From: an uncultured bacterium
GTDB taxonomy: Bacteria > Patescibacteriota > Minisyncoccia > Phycocordibacterales > UBA1006
Length of the DNA stretch: 9,512 bases
Reading direction: 5' to 3'
Assembly (NCBI GenBank): GCA_937898165.1
Contig: CALDKO010000060.1
Span: forward strand, 1 to 9,512
Below the pieces are notes generated by a model. That model was not told where the DNA came from, searched no databases, and saw nothing but the letters and a program-made list of their open reading frames with translations. Numbering within the stretch: position 1 is the stretch's first letter; the number at the start of each line of letters is the position of its first letter. Positions 5,023 to 9,512 of this stretch are shown here, one piece after another. Position numbers and translations under genes: made by a program.

Positions 5023-5802
5023 ATGACACCAGAAAATAACATTGGAACAAATAACAATACTGTCGAGGCAGTGAATCCTTTATATGAAAAAGGACAAGAA
5101 AGATTAGATAAATTAAAAGAAAACGTAAGTAAGGCAAAAAGTACAATTAGCGGATGGTTTTCAAAAGGAGCATCTTTCTTTTCTAAGAGTATTGATAAAG
5201 GACTATTAGTTGCTGCTTCATCTCCGGAAATTGGAAGAGCTGCAACTGACGCGGCTGCAGAAAAAGTAGAACAGTTTTCAACAGCTGTTGAGACAAAAAT
5301 CGAAAATGCAGTAAACGCGGTTGAAACAAAATACAAAGATGCAGAACAATGGGTAGGTGCTAAAAAACAAGAAGCATTCAATTGGACAAATGATAAAAAA
5401 GAACAAGTGGTTCAATTTGGAAAAGATACCGTTGAAATTTCAGCAGCAATCGCAATGGTTGCAGCAGAAACTGCTTCTGAAAAATATGCAGAAGTAAAAG
5501 AATCTGTTAAAGCAAAAGCTGTAGAAACAAAAGAAAAAATTCAATCAAAATGGGAACGATTATTGGATTTTGGGAAAGCAGGTATTGCAGCTGCAGAGGC
5601 AAAACGACAGGCATATATTGAAAAACGAAATGCAGAGCGGAATGCAAAATTAATTGCAGCATTGATGCAACAATTACAGGCAGCAGAAGGTGGTGTAGCT
5701 ATGGCTGCACAACAATTGGAAGCTTCTAAAAAAATGGCAGCAGATTTAAAAGCAAAAATCGAATTTGCTCAGGGGTATAATCTTTCAGCTGTTGCAGCAT
5801 AA
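5023..5802 (+). CDS. Ala/Lys/Glu-rich helical protein of unknown function
   Basis: 259 residues that I cannot assign to a family. After an Asn/Thr-rich N-terminus of about 20 residues, nearly the whole chain is predicted helical: KGQERLDKLKENVSKAKSTI, then AATDAAAEKVEQFSTAVETKIENAVNAVETKY, then alternating KA/VETKEKIQ and AEAKRQAYIEKRNAERNAKL segments. Gly and Pro are scarce after residue 75. The recurring Ala-rich amphipathic pattern resembles LEA-like, apolipoprotein-like or coiled-coil proteins. No signal peptide is apparent. The stretch around 44-72 (SGWFSKGASFFSKSIDKGLLVAASSPEIG) is mildly hydrophobic but too polar for a confident membrane segment. It has its own promoter and is 5 nt upstream of a second, acidic helical protein, so the two are probably co-transcribed and may interact. 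Low complexity makes homology searches unreliable. Confidence 0.8.
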   Translation: MTPENNIGTNNNTVEAVNPLYEKGQERLDKLKENVSKAKSTISGWFSKGASFFSKSIDKGLLVAASSPEIGRAATDAAAEKVEQFSTAVETKIENAVNAVETKYKDAEQWVGAKKQEAFNWTNDKKEQVVQFGKDTVEISAAIAMVAAETASEKYAEVKESVKAKAVETKEKIQSKWERLLDFGKAGIAAAEAKRQAYIEKRNAERNAKLIAALMQQLQAAEGGVAMAAQQLEASKKMAADLKAKIEFAQGYNLSAVAA

Positions 5803-5807
5803 TATCT

Positions 5808-6179
5808 ATGAATATTACCGAATTACTACAAAAAATTCAGGCCAGTCCGTTGTCAGATGCAACAAAACAATCTGTTGCTGCTATTTTAGCAGGTCACGAC
5901 ACATTGACGATTGAATTGGAAGCTCAGGTACAAAATATTATCCAAGAGGAAATTGAACGTGATTTTGCAGAGTTGGGTGTTGATACTGATACTCCAGAAT
6001 TACACGCGATTGATGAACAATTAGCAAAAGAGCTCCAATCAGTAGATGATGAACTATCAGAGGATATGGCATATGTTGATGGGGAACTTGCAGAACTTGA
6101 TAAAATGCGAAAAGAATTGAATTCTCTAGAAGATCAACAGAAAATCAATGATCTGAAGGAACAAATGTTAGAAGAATAA
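5808..6179 (+). CDS. acidic coiled-coil protein of unknown function
   Basis: 123 residues, strongly acidic, especially in the second half (DEQLAKELQSVDDELSEDMA, ELAELDKMRKELNSLEDQQK). Residues from about 75 to the end show leucine/hydrophobic positions spaced like a coiled coil. The N-terminal part (MNITELLQKIQASPLSDATKQSVAAILAGHDT) looks like a small helical bundle. No membrane segment, signal peptide or catalytic motif is seen. It starts 5 nt after the upstream gene's stop (TAA-TATCT-ATG) and ends at an intrinsic terminator, so the two form one transcription unit. An interaction between the Lys-rich upstream protein and this acidic one is a reasonable but unproven idea. Confidence 0.8.
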   Translation: MNITELLQKIQASPLSDATKQSVAAILAGHDTLTIELEAQVQNIIQEEIERDFAELGVDTDTPELHAIDEQLAKELQSVDDELSEDMAYVDGELAELDKMRKELNSLEDQQKINDLKEQMLEE

Positions 6180-6205
6180 AAGGCTGTCCGAGAGGGCGGT
6201 TTTTT
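6178..6205 (+). terminator. intrinsic terminator of the helical-protein unit
   Basis: 6178-6189 pairs with 6194-6205 around a GAGA loop, using several G-U pairs (GGCTGTCC with GGGCGGTT) and A-T pairs at the base. The 3' arm ends in six T. It overlaps the last bases of the upstream stop codon. Confidence 0.75.
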
Positions 6206-6207
6206 AT

Positions 6208-6235
6208 TTGACTTAATTTTTTATATGAATAATAT
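6208..6235 (+). promoter_or_regulatory. probable promoter of the small lipoprotein gene
   Basis: TTGACT (6208-6213) is followed after 16 bp by TAATAT (6230-6235); TATAGT at 6233-6238 with a 19-bp spacer is the alternative. The leader would be about 10-12 nt. The region is very AT-rich, so the exact -10 is uncertain. Confidence 0.4.
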
Positions 6236-6253
6236 AGTTTTAAATTAAAAACA

Positions 6254-6532
6254 ATGAAAAAGAGTATTATTTTAGTGATTTTTTGTAGTGTTATTCTAGG
6301 GTGTGAGCCAGATAAAACACCAAATGAAGAATGTATTGAATGGATTAAAATCCATAAATATCCTTTTTCGATTACCTCATGTGGTTTTTTCAATGATATA
6401 TCGCTTGATCATTGTGTTACGATTGTAGATGCAGAAGGAAAAACAGCAAATTTTGAACCTGTAACAATTGATATTAATGATATAATTAAGAAAAAACACG
6501 AATTAGATATATTACTATATAGTAATATATGA
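6254..6532 (+). CDS. small predicted lipoprotein, function unknown
   Basis: 92 residues. The N-terminus is a classic lipoprotein signal: MKKS, a hydrophobic stretch IILVIFCSVI and a lipobox LGC with the lipidated cysteine at position 17. Cleavage would leave about 76 residues anchored on the outside of the cytoplasmic membrane. The mature part contains three further cysteines (about 27, 43 and 53), so one disulfide could form. It ends with a Lys/Asp-rich helix-like segment (DINDIIKKKHELDILLYSNI). I recognise no domain. The stop is TGA followed in frame by TAA. The gene is more AT-rich than the ribosomal genes and uses more ATA and TTT, which may mean weaker expression or recent acquisition. 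It stands alone between two terminators with its own probable promoter. Confidence 0.7.
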   Translation: MKKSIILVIFCSVILGCEPDKTPNEECIEWIKIHKYPFSITSCGFFNDISLDHCVTIVDAEGKTANFEPVTIDINDIIKKKHELDILLYSNI

Positions 6533-6553
6533 TAATTTATTTTTAATAATAAC

Positions 6554-6580
6554 AAAAACTAAGCTGTGAGCTTAGTTTTT
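6554..6580. terminator. bidirectional terminator between lipoprotein gene and ruvB
   Basis: A perfect 11-bp inverted repeat pairs 6554-6564 with 6570-6580 around a TGTGA loop. A-runs and T-runs flank it symmetrically, so it can terminate both the rightward lipoprotein transcript and the leftward ruvB transcript. The ruvB stop codon (6582-6580) lies at its edge. Confidence 0.8.
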
Positions 6581-7566
6581 TATTTCCCGATATACGTAAT
6601 TCCCAAATGGTCATAGGCTTTTTCAGTAGCCATACGTCCACGTGGAGTTTTTTCGAGTAATCCTGTTTGGATAAGATAGGGTTCAATAACTTCTTCAATA
6701 GTATCATCTTCCTCGCCAGTTGCAGCAGCAAGAGTTTTTACACCAACTGGTCCACCATTAAATTTCTCGATCAGTGTTTTCAATAATAATCGATCAGAAG
6801 GTGAGAGTCCAATACTGTCCACACCCATCAGATCGAGTGCCTGATGCACAGTTTCCATGTTGATTACATCAATATTATGAACCTGCGCATAATCGCGGAT
6901 GCGTTTTAAATATTGATTCGCTGTTCGCGGAGTTTTCCGGCTGCGAATTGCAATATTCATCACAGCGTCTTCATTAATCTGTATTTCAAGTTTTTCAGCA
7001 GATCGTTTTATGATTTGCGCCATTTCATTTTCGTCATAGAATTCCAGTTTGTATGTTCCACCTGAAAATCGTGAACGGAGCGGCGCAGAAATTAGTGAGG
7101 GACGAGTAGTAGCAGCAATTAAGGTGAATGCAGGAAGTTCTAATTGTAATGTTCGTGCAGATGGACCTTTCCCAATGATGATATCGAGCACACCAGATTC
7201 CATAGCAGGGTAGAGGACTTCCTCGATCATTTTATTTAAACGATGGATCTCATCGATGAATACAATATCACCTGGTTGTATGTTGGTAAGGATACTGGCA
7301 AGGTCACCAACTTTTTCAATCGCAGGACCCGAGGTAATCTTCATCGCTCGTCCTGTTTCTTTTGCGATCAAATGGGCAAGTGTTGTTTTTCCAAGTCCTG
7401 GTGGACCATAAAATAGAATATGTTCAGCTACCTGGTCACGGTTATGTGCAGCAGAAATCAAAATATTAAGATTTTGCTTAATTGATTGCTGACCAATATA
7501 CTCATCCCAGGTATGTGGGCGTAAATTGGCATCAAGGGATCGATGGATGGTGTCAGATGGCTTCAT
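6580..7566 (-). CDS. ruvB: Holliday junction branch migration ATPase RuvB
   Basis: 328 residues from the chosen start. RuvB is the hexameric AAA+ motor that, with RuvA, drives branch migration of Holliday junctions. Visible motifs are LRPHTWDEYIGQ at the N-terminus, Walker A GPPGLGKTT at 54-62, TSGPAIEKVGDLASILTN (78-95), Walker B IDEIHR at 104-109, the VLYPAMES segment, the ATTRPS sensor with LRSRF arginines at 164 and 166, TPR at 212-214, and the winged-helix end GGPVGVKTLAAATGEE...PYLIQTGLLEKTPRGRMAT. The frame extends to an ATG at 7635, but the ATG at 7566 is preferred. It gives the usual N-terminal length, and a good promoter (7574-7601) would lie inside the coding region of the longer version. 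With this start the mRNA would be leaderless or nearly so. ruvA and ruvC are not in the window; RuvB stands alone here. Confidence 0.95.
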   Translation of the reverse strand: MKPSDTIHRSLDANLRPHTWDEYIGQQSIKQNLNILISAAHNRDQVAEHILFYGPPGLGKTTLAHLIAKETGRAMKITSGPAIEKVGDLASILTNIQPGDIVFIDEIHRLNKMIEEVLYPAMESGVLDIIIGKGPSARTLQLELPAFTLIAATTRPSLISAPLRSRFSGGTYKLEFYDENEMAQIIKRSAEKLEIQINEDAVMNIAIRSRKTPRTANQYLKRIRDYAQVHNIDVINMETVHQALDLMGVDSIGLSPSDRLLLKTLIEKFNGGPVGVKTLAAATGEEDDTIEEVIEPYLIQTGLLEKTPRGRMATEKAYDHLGITYIGK

Positions 7567-7573
7567 ATTAGGT

Positions 7574-7601
7574 AGTATAGCATGCATATGAACTCTTTCA
7601 A
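7574..7601 (-). promoter_or_regulatory. promoter of ruvB (leaderless configuration)
   Basis: On the minus strand TTGAAA (7601-7596), a 16-bp spacer and TATACT (7579-7574) are seen, with TGC just before the -10. Only seven bases separate the -10 from the ATG at 7566, so transcription should begin at or within a base or two of the start codon. This decides the ruvB start. Confidence 0.65.
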
Positions 7602-7851
7602 AAACAAGATATTTTAATATAGTTTTTGCAACCATAGGAAAACGTTTTTTTATTAAAAAATGGCTTATTTTATAAAATATCCTTATATAATAAAGGTAAA
7701 TTGGTATTTTCTATGTGGAAAAACTATGTGGATAACTTGCTGAAAAGTCACCTTTTTAGTGCTTGCGTGATTTACATGAGTACGCTATATTAGAAGTCTT
7801 GTTGTATTTTTTATGGGCAAAACCCAAAAAGAGTAGAATAAAAACAAAGGG
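7602..7851. other. AT-rich intergenic region between ruvB and the ncRNA promoter
   Basis: No convincing gene is seen here. The left half (about 7645-7712) is extremely AT-rich, with A/T palindromes such as ATTTTATAAAAT (7667-7678 region) and poly-T/poly-A runs. It is followed by two DnaA boxes (7714-7735). A short imperfect hairpin (TGGG/CCCA around 7814-7826) lies ahead of the ncRNA promoter without a T-run. The combination of an AT-rich stretch beside DnaA boxes recalls a DNA unwinding element, but dnaA and dnaN are not in view. Confidence 0.5.
7714..7735 (-). promoter_or_regulatory. two tandem DnaA boxes
   Basis: Read on the minus strand, 7735-7727 is TTATCCACA, the perfect consensus DnaA box, and 7722-7714 is TTTTCCACA, which fits TTWTNCACA. 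Both have the same orientation and are 13 bp apart start to start, within a direct repeat beginning CTATGTGGA. They flank an AT-rich stretch. They could be part of a replication origin, a DnaA-titration site or a DnaA-regulated control region. Confidence 0.6.
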
Positions 7852-7880
7852 TTGACATAATTATTTAATTATGCTATACT
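7852..7880 (+). promoter_or_regulatory. strong sigma70-type promoter of the ncRNA
   Basis: A perfect -35 TTGACA (7852-7857), an optimal 17-bp spacer and TATACT (7875-7880) preceded by TGC (extended -10) make this the best promoter in the window. The spacer is almost entirely A/T. Initiation is expected near 7887. Confidence 0.85.
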
Positions 7881-7886
7881 CTGCTT

Positions 7887-8145
7887 GTAAAAATGAATAG
7901 TGATTCGAATATAGAAATCTCAAAGGGATCGGGATCTCGCGGTCTTCCTGGGGTTTGCGGGTAGGAATATCTGGTGCTTCCACTGGTATGGATGATGTCT
8001 GGGTTACTCCTTGCTCCTTTCTTCAATTTTTGCTCCCTTGTGGGCAGAAAAGATGTCTTTGAGATTTCTGTGTTTGAATAAGATTGGCTTGCCAAACGAG
8101 CTCAATCACAGAATTGAAAAAACCTTCCTCCTGGAAGGTTTTTTC
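7887..8145 (+). ncRNA. structured non-coding RNA of unassigned family (6S RNA-like architecture)
   Basis: A transcript of about 259 nt is defined by a near-consensus promoter and a perfect terminator, with no credible coding frame between. Its ends are held by a continuous 23-bp helix pairing 7903-7925 with 8057-8079 (13 perfect bp at 7913-7925, then 10 more with three G-U pairs). Inside it, 7950-7954 can pair with 8013-8017, 7959-7964 with 8004-8009, and 7971-7976 with 7981-7986 around a CTTC loop. Side hairpins can form at about 7931-7946 and 8027-8050. A small CUUG-capped hairpin (8084-8095) follows the closing helix. A long rod with internal loops and a closing stem is how 6S RNA, the RNA polymerase regulator, looks. 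I do not see the conserved SRP RNA loop, RNase P P4 or tmRNA signatures. The RNA gene call is strong; the family is inference. Confidence 0.75.
8116..8145. terminator. strong intrinsic terminator of the ncRNA
   Basis: A 13-bp perfect inverted repeat pairs 8116-8128 with 8133-8145 around a TCCT loop: GAAAAAACCTTCC against GGAAGGTTTTTTC. It has six T in the 3' arm and matching A-run on the other side, so it can act in both directions. Confidence 0.9.
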
Positions 8146-8173
8146 TTTGGCTCAATTATTTTATTATTCTTTA

Positions 8174-8182
8174 TGATATAAT
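8174..8182 (+). promoter_or_regulatory. extended -10 promoter of pilB
   Basis: TGA-TATAAT (8174-8182) is a perfect extended -10. No good -35 is seen at the proper distance (AATTAT at 8155-8160 region). Initiation near 8188 would leave a leader of only about 4-5 nt before the ATG at 8193. Confidence 0.55.
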
Positions 8183-8192
8183 AATTATAATT

Positions 8193-9512
8193 ATGGCAGT
8201 ATTTAATGATGAAGAACAAAATAAAAAACTTGCCGAGATTCATAAACGTCAGGAAGAAGCGGCAGTAAAAGCTGCGGCCGAAGATTATGGAATTGGCTAT
8301 GTTGATCTTTCTGGGATTGGAATCAATACAGATGCATTGTTGTTAATTTCTGAAACAATTTCACGCGAATCAAAAATCGCTTGTTTTGGTATGGTTGGTA
8401 AAAAATTAAGTGTTGCTGTTCAATCACCAACCGCTGAAAAAACCATAGAACAAATTGATATCTTGGAACGGCTTGGATATATTATCCATCTGTACCTGGT
8501 TTCTGAACGTAGTTTGGAAAAAGCGTGGGCACGTTATGCTGATGTTAGTGGAGCACTCCGTACACGTGGAGGACTTTTGGATATTACAGATGAAGGCCTG
8601 CAAGAGCTTGCAAAACAAGTGCACAACAACGATGATATTAAAAAAATGTTTTTAGATATGGTGCAATCAAAAGAAACACATAAAGTTTCCAAACTAATGG
8701 AAATTATTTTTGGTTCGGCTATTGGTACAAAATCTTCAGATGTTCATATTGAAGCTGCAGAGGAATTTGCACGTTTACGATATCGACAGGATGGTGTACT
8801 TCAAGATATTGTTGAATTTCCACTTGAAATGTACAAGAGTATTAACTCCCGTATTAAATTACTTTCAGAAATGAAATTAACGAGTACCGCAACAGCACAG
8901 GATGGACGTTTTACGATCATGTATAAAGGTACAGAAATTGAAATTCGTACATCACTCATCCCGGGTCCATATGGCGAATCAATTGTAATGCGTATTTTGA
9001 ACCCAGAAGGTTTGACGGTAGAACTTGAGGAAATGGGAATTCAGAAAAAATTATTTGATGTACTCCAAATTGAAATTGAAAAACCAAACGGAATGTTGCT
9101 GACGACAGGTCCGACAGGGTCCGGTAAAACAACCGCCTTGTATTCATTTTTAAAAAGAATTTATTCACCAGAAATTAAAATCCTCACGATTGAAGACCCA
9201 ATTGAATATCACCTACCAGGGGTGACACAAACTCAGGTAGATCACGAAAAAGGGTACGATTTTAGTTCAGGACTTCGTGCAGCACTTCGTCAGGACCCGG
9301 ACGTGATCATGGTCGGGGAAATTCGTGACAAAGAAACTGCTAGTACTGCAATCAATGCATCACTTACTGGACACTTGGTACTTTCAACACTACACACCAA
9401 CAACGCTGCTGGTGCTATTCCACGTTTGATTGAACTTGGTGTGAATCCAAAAATTTTACCAGATGCATTGACGGTTGCTATGGCACAGCGTTTGATTAGA
9501 CGTTTGTGTAAA
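8193..9512 (+). CDS. pilB: type IV pilus assembly / type II secretion ATPase, PilB/GspE family (C-terminus missing)
   Basis: 440 codons are open to the right edge. The family is unmistakable from the C-terminal ATPase domain: Walker A GPTGSGKT at 306-313, EDPIEYHLPGVTQTQV (Asp box region), FSSGLRAALRQDPDVIMVGEIRD with Walker B ending at Gly375-Glu376, the His box TGHLVLSTLHTN at 392-403, and AMAQRLIRRLC at the edge, where a zinc-binding CxxC motif normally begins. Upstream, SSDVHIEAAEEFARLRYRQDGVL is the N2-type domain, and residues 1-150 resemble the N-terminal T2SSE/MshEN region that contacts the inner-membrane platform. PilB hexamers hydrolyse ATP to polymerise pilins. In CPR bacteria type IV pili are widespread and linked to host attachment and DNA uptake (family knowledge). 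About 120-140 residues are missing compared with typical PilB. The ATG at 8193 is set by the promoter just upstream; no Shine-Dalgarno is present. Confidence 0.93.
   Translation, partial: MAVFNDEEQNKKLAEIHKRQEEAAVKAAAEDYGIGYVDLSGIGINTDALLLISETISRESKIACFGMVGKKLSVAVQSPTAEKTIEQIDILERLGYIIHLYLVSERSLEKAWARYADVSGALRTRGGLLDITDEGLQELAKQVHNNDDIKKMFLDMVQSKETHKVSKLMEIIFGSAIGTKSSDVHIEAAEEFARLRYRQDGVLQDIVEFPLEMYKSINSRIKLLSEMKLTSTATAQDGRFTIMYKGTEIEIRTSLIPGPYGESIVMRILNPEGLTVELEEMGIQKKLFDVLQIEIEKPNGMLLTTGPTGSGKTTALYSFLKRIYSPEIKILTIEDPIEYHLPGVTQTQVDHEKGYDFSSGLRAALRQDPDVIMVGEIRDKETASTAINASLTGHLVLSTLHTNNAAGAIPRLIELGVNPKILPDALTVAMAQRLIRRLCK

Noticed and set aside
6530..6535. TGA stop as evidence about TGA recoding (genetic code 25)
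   Set aside because: The TGA ending the lipoprotein gene is followed in frame by TAA, so it cannot discriminate; no in-frame TGA occurs in the conserved genes, consistent with the standard bacterial code.
7567..7635. Longer ruvB N-terminus starting at the ATG at 7635 (or 7587)
   Set aside because: The extra 23 residues do not resemble RuvB, and a good promoter would lie inside the coding region; the ATG at 7566 gives the normal family length.
7713..7793. 26-codon frame starting MWKNYVDNLLK over the DnaA boxes
   Set aside because: No promoter or ribosome site is linked to it, and the peptide reflects the repeated DnaA-box sequence; too weak to call a gene.
7874..8095. Minus-strand frame of 73 codons across the ncRNA
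   Set aside because: It lies opposite a region explained by a strong promoter, a 23-bp helix and a terminator, and its product has no recognisable features.
7887..8145. Assignment of the ncRNA to SRP RNA, RNase P RNA or tmRNA
   Set aside because: The SRP GGAAGGAAGCAG-type loop, the RNase P P4 core strands and a tRNA-like end with tag frame are not seen; only the general 6S-like shape fits.
8455..8655. 66-codon plus-strand frame inside pilB
   Set aside because: It overlaps the N-terminal domain of the PilB-family gene in a different frame and has no independent support.
1..9512. CRISPR array, insertion sequence or prophage signals
   Set aside because: No regularly spaced repeats, transposase motifs or terminal inverted repeats were found on reading through the window.

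Overview
This is an AT-rich bacterial window that most resembles a Candidate Phyla Radiation / Patescibacteria genome, probably from the Parcubacteria side. That placement is inferred from protein style and gene content: a short S3 with an unusual N-terminus, a short RecO, no rpmC between rplP and rpsQ, CGA-rich arginine usage even in ribosomal genes, almost no Shine-Dalgarno sequences, and a PilB-type ATPase. No 16S rRNA is present to confirm it.

Layout. Positions 1-567 hold the 5' part of an unrecognised minus-strand gene that runs off the left edge. A divergent promoter region (584-632) separates it from a short recO (654-1256). The recO terminator overlaps the promoter of a ribosomal-protein operon, which has a leader of about 200 nt with strong predicted folding (1301-1507). 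The operon is rpsS-rplV-rpsC-rplP-rpsQ-rplN-rplX-rplE (1508-4926). It is the middle block of the classical S10/spc clusters: it starts at S19, stops at L5 with its own terminator, and has no rpmC. Next comes a two-gene unit of helical, coiled-coil-like proteins of unknown function (5023-6179) with its own promoter and terminator, then a small predicted lipoprotein (6254-6532). A symmetrical terminator separates that gene from convergent ruvB (minus strand, 6580-7566).

The region right of ruvB is the most unusual. It contains an AT-rich stretch with two DnaA boxes in tandem (7714-7735), and then a very strong promoter (7852-7880) driving a non-coding transcript of about 260 nt (about 7887-8145). 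That transcript is closed by a 23-bp helix and ends at a perfect intrinsic terminator. Its architecture resembles 6S RNA, but I cannot assign a family. The window ends inside a pilB/gspE-type secretion ATPase gene (8193-9512, open at the right edge).

Function and expression. The ribosomal block supplies neighbouring 30S head and 50S exit-tunnel/central-protuberance proteins. RecO and RuvB belong to recombinational repair, and PilB powers type IV pilus assembly. Six of the eight promoters I can propose carry TG one base before the -10 (TGN-TATAAT type). Most predicted mRNA leaders are only about 1-22 nt and lack a Shine-Dalgarno sequence. The long folded leader of the ribosomal operon is the clear exception.
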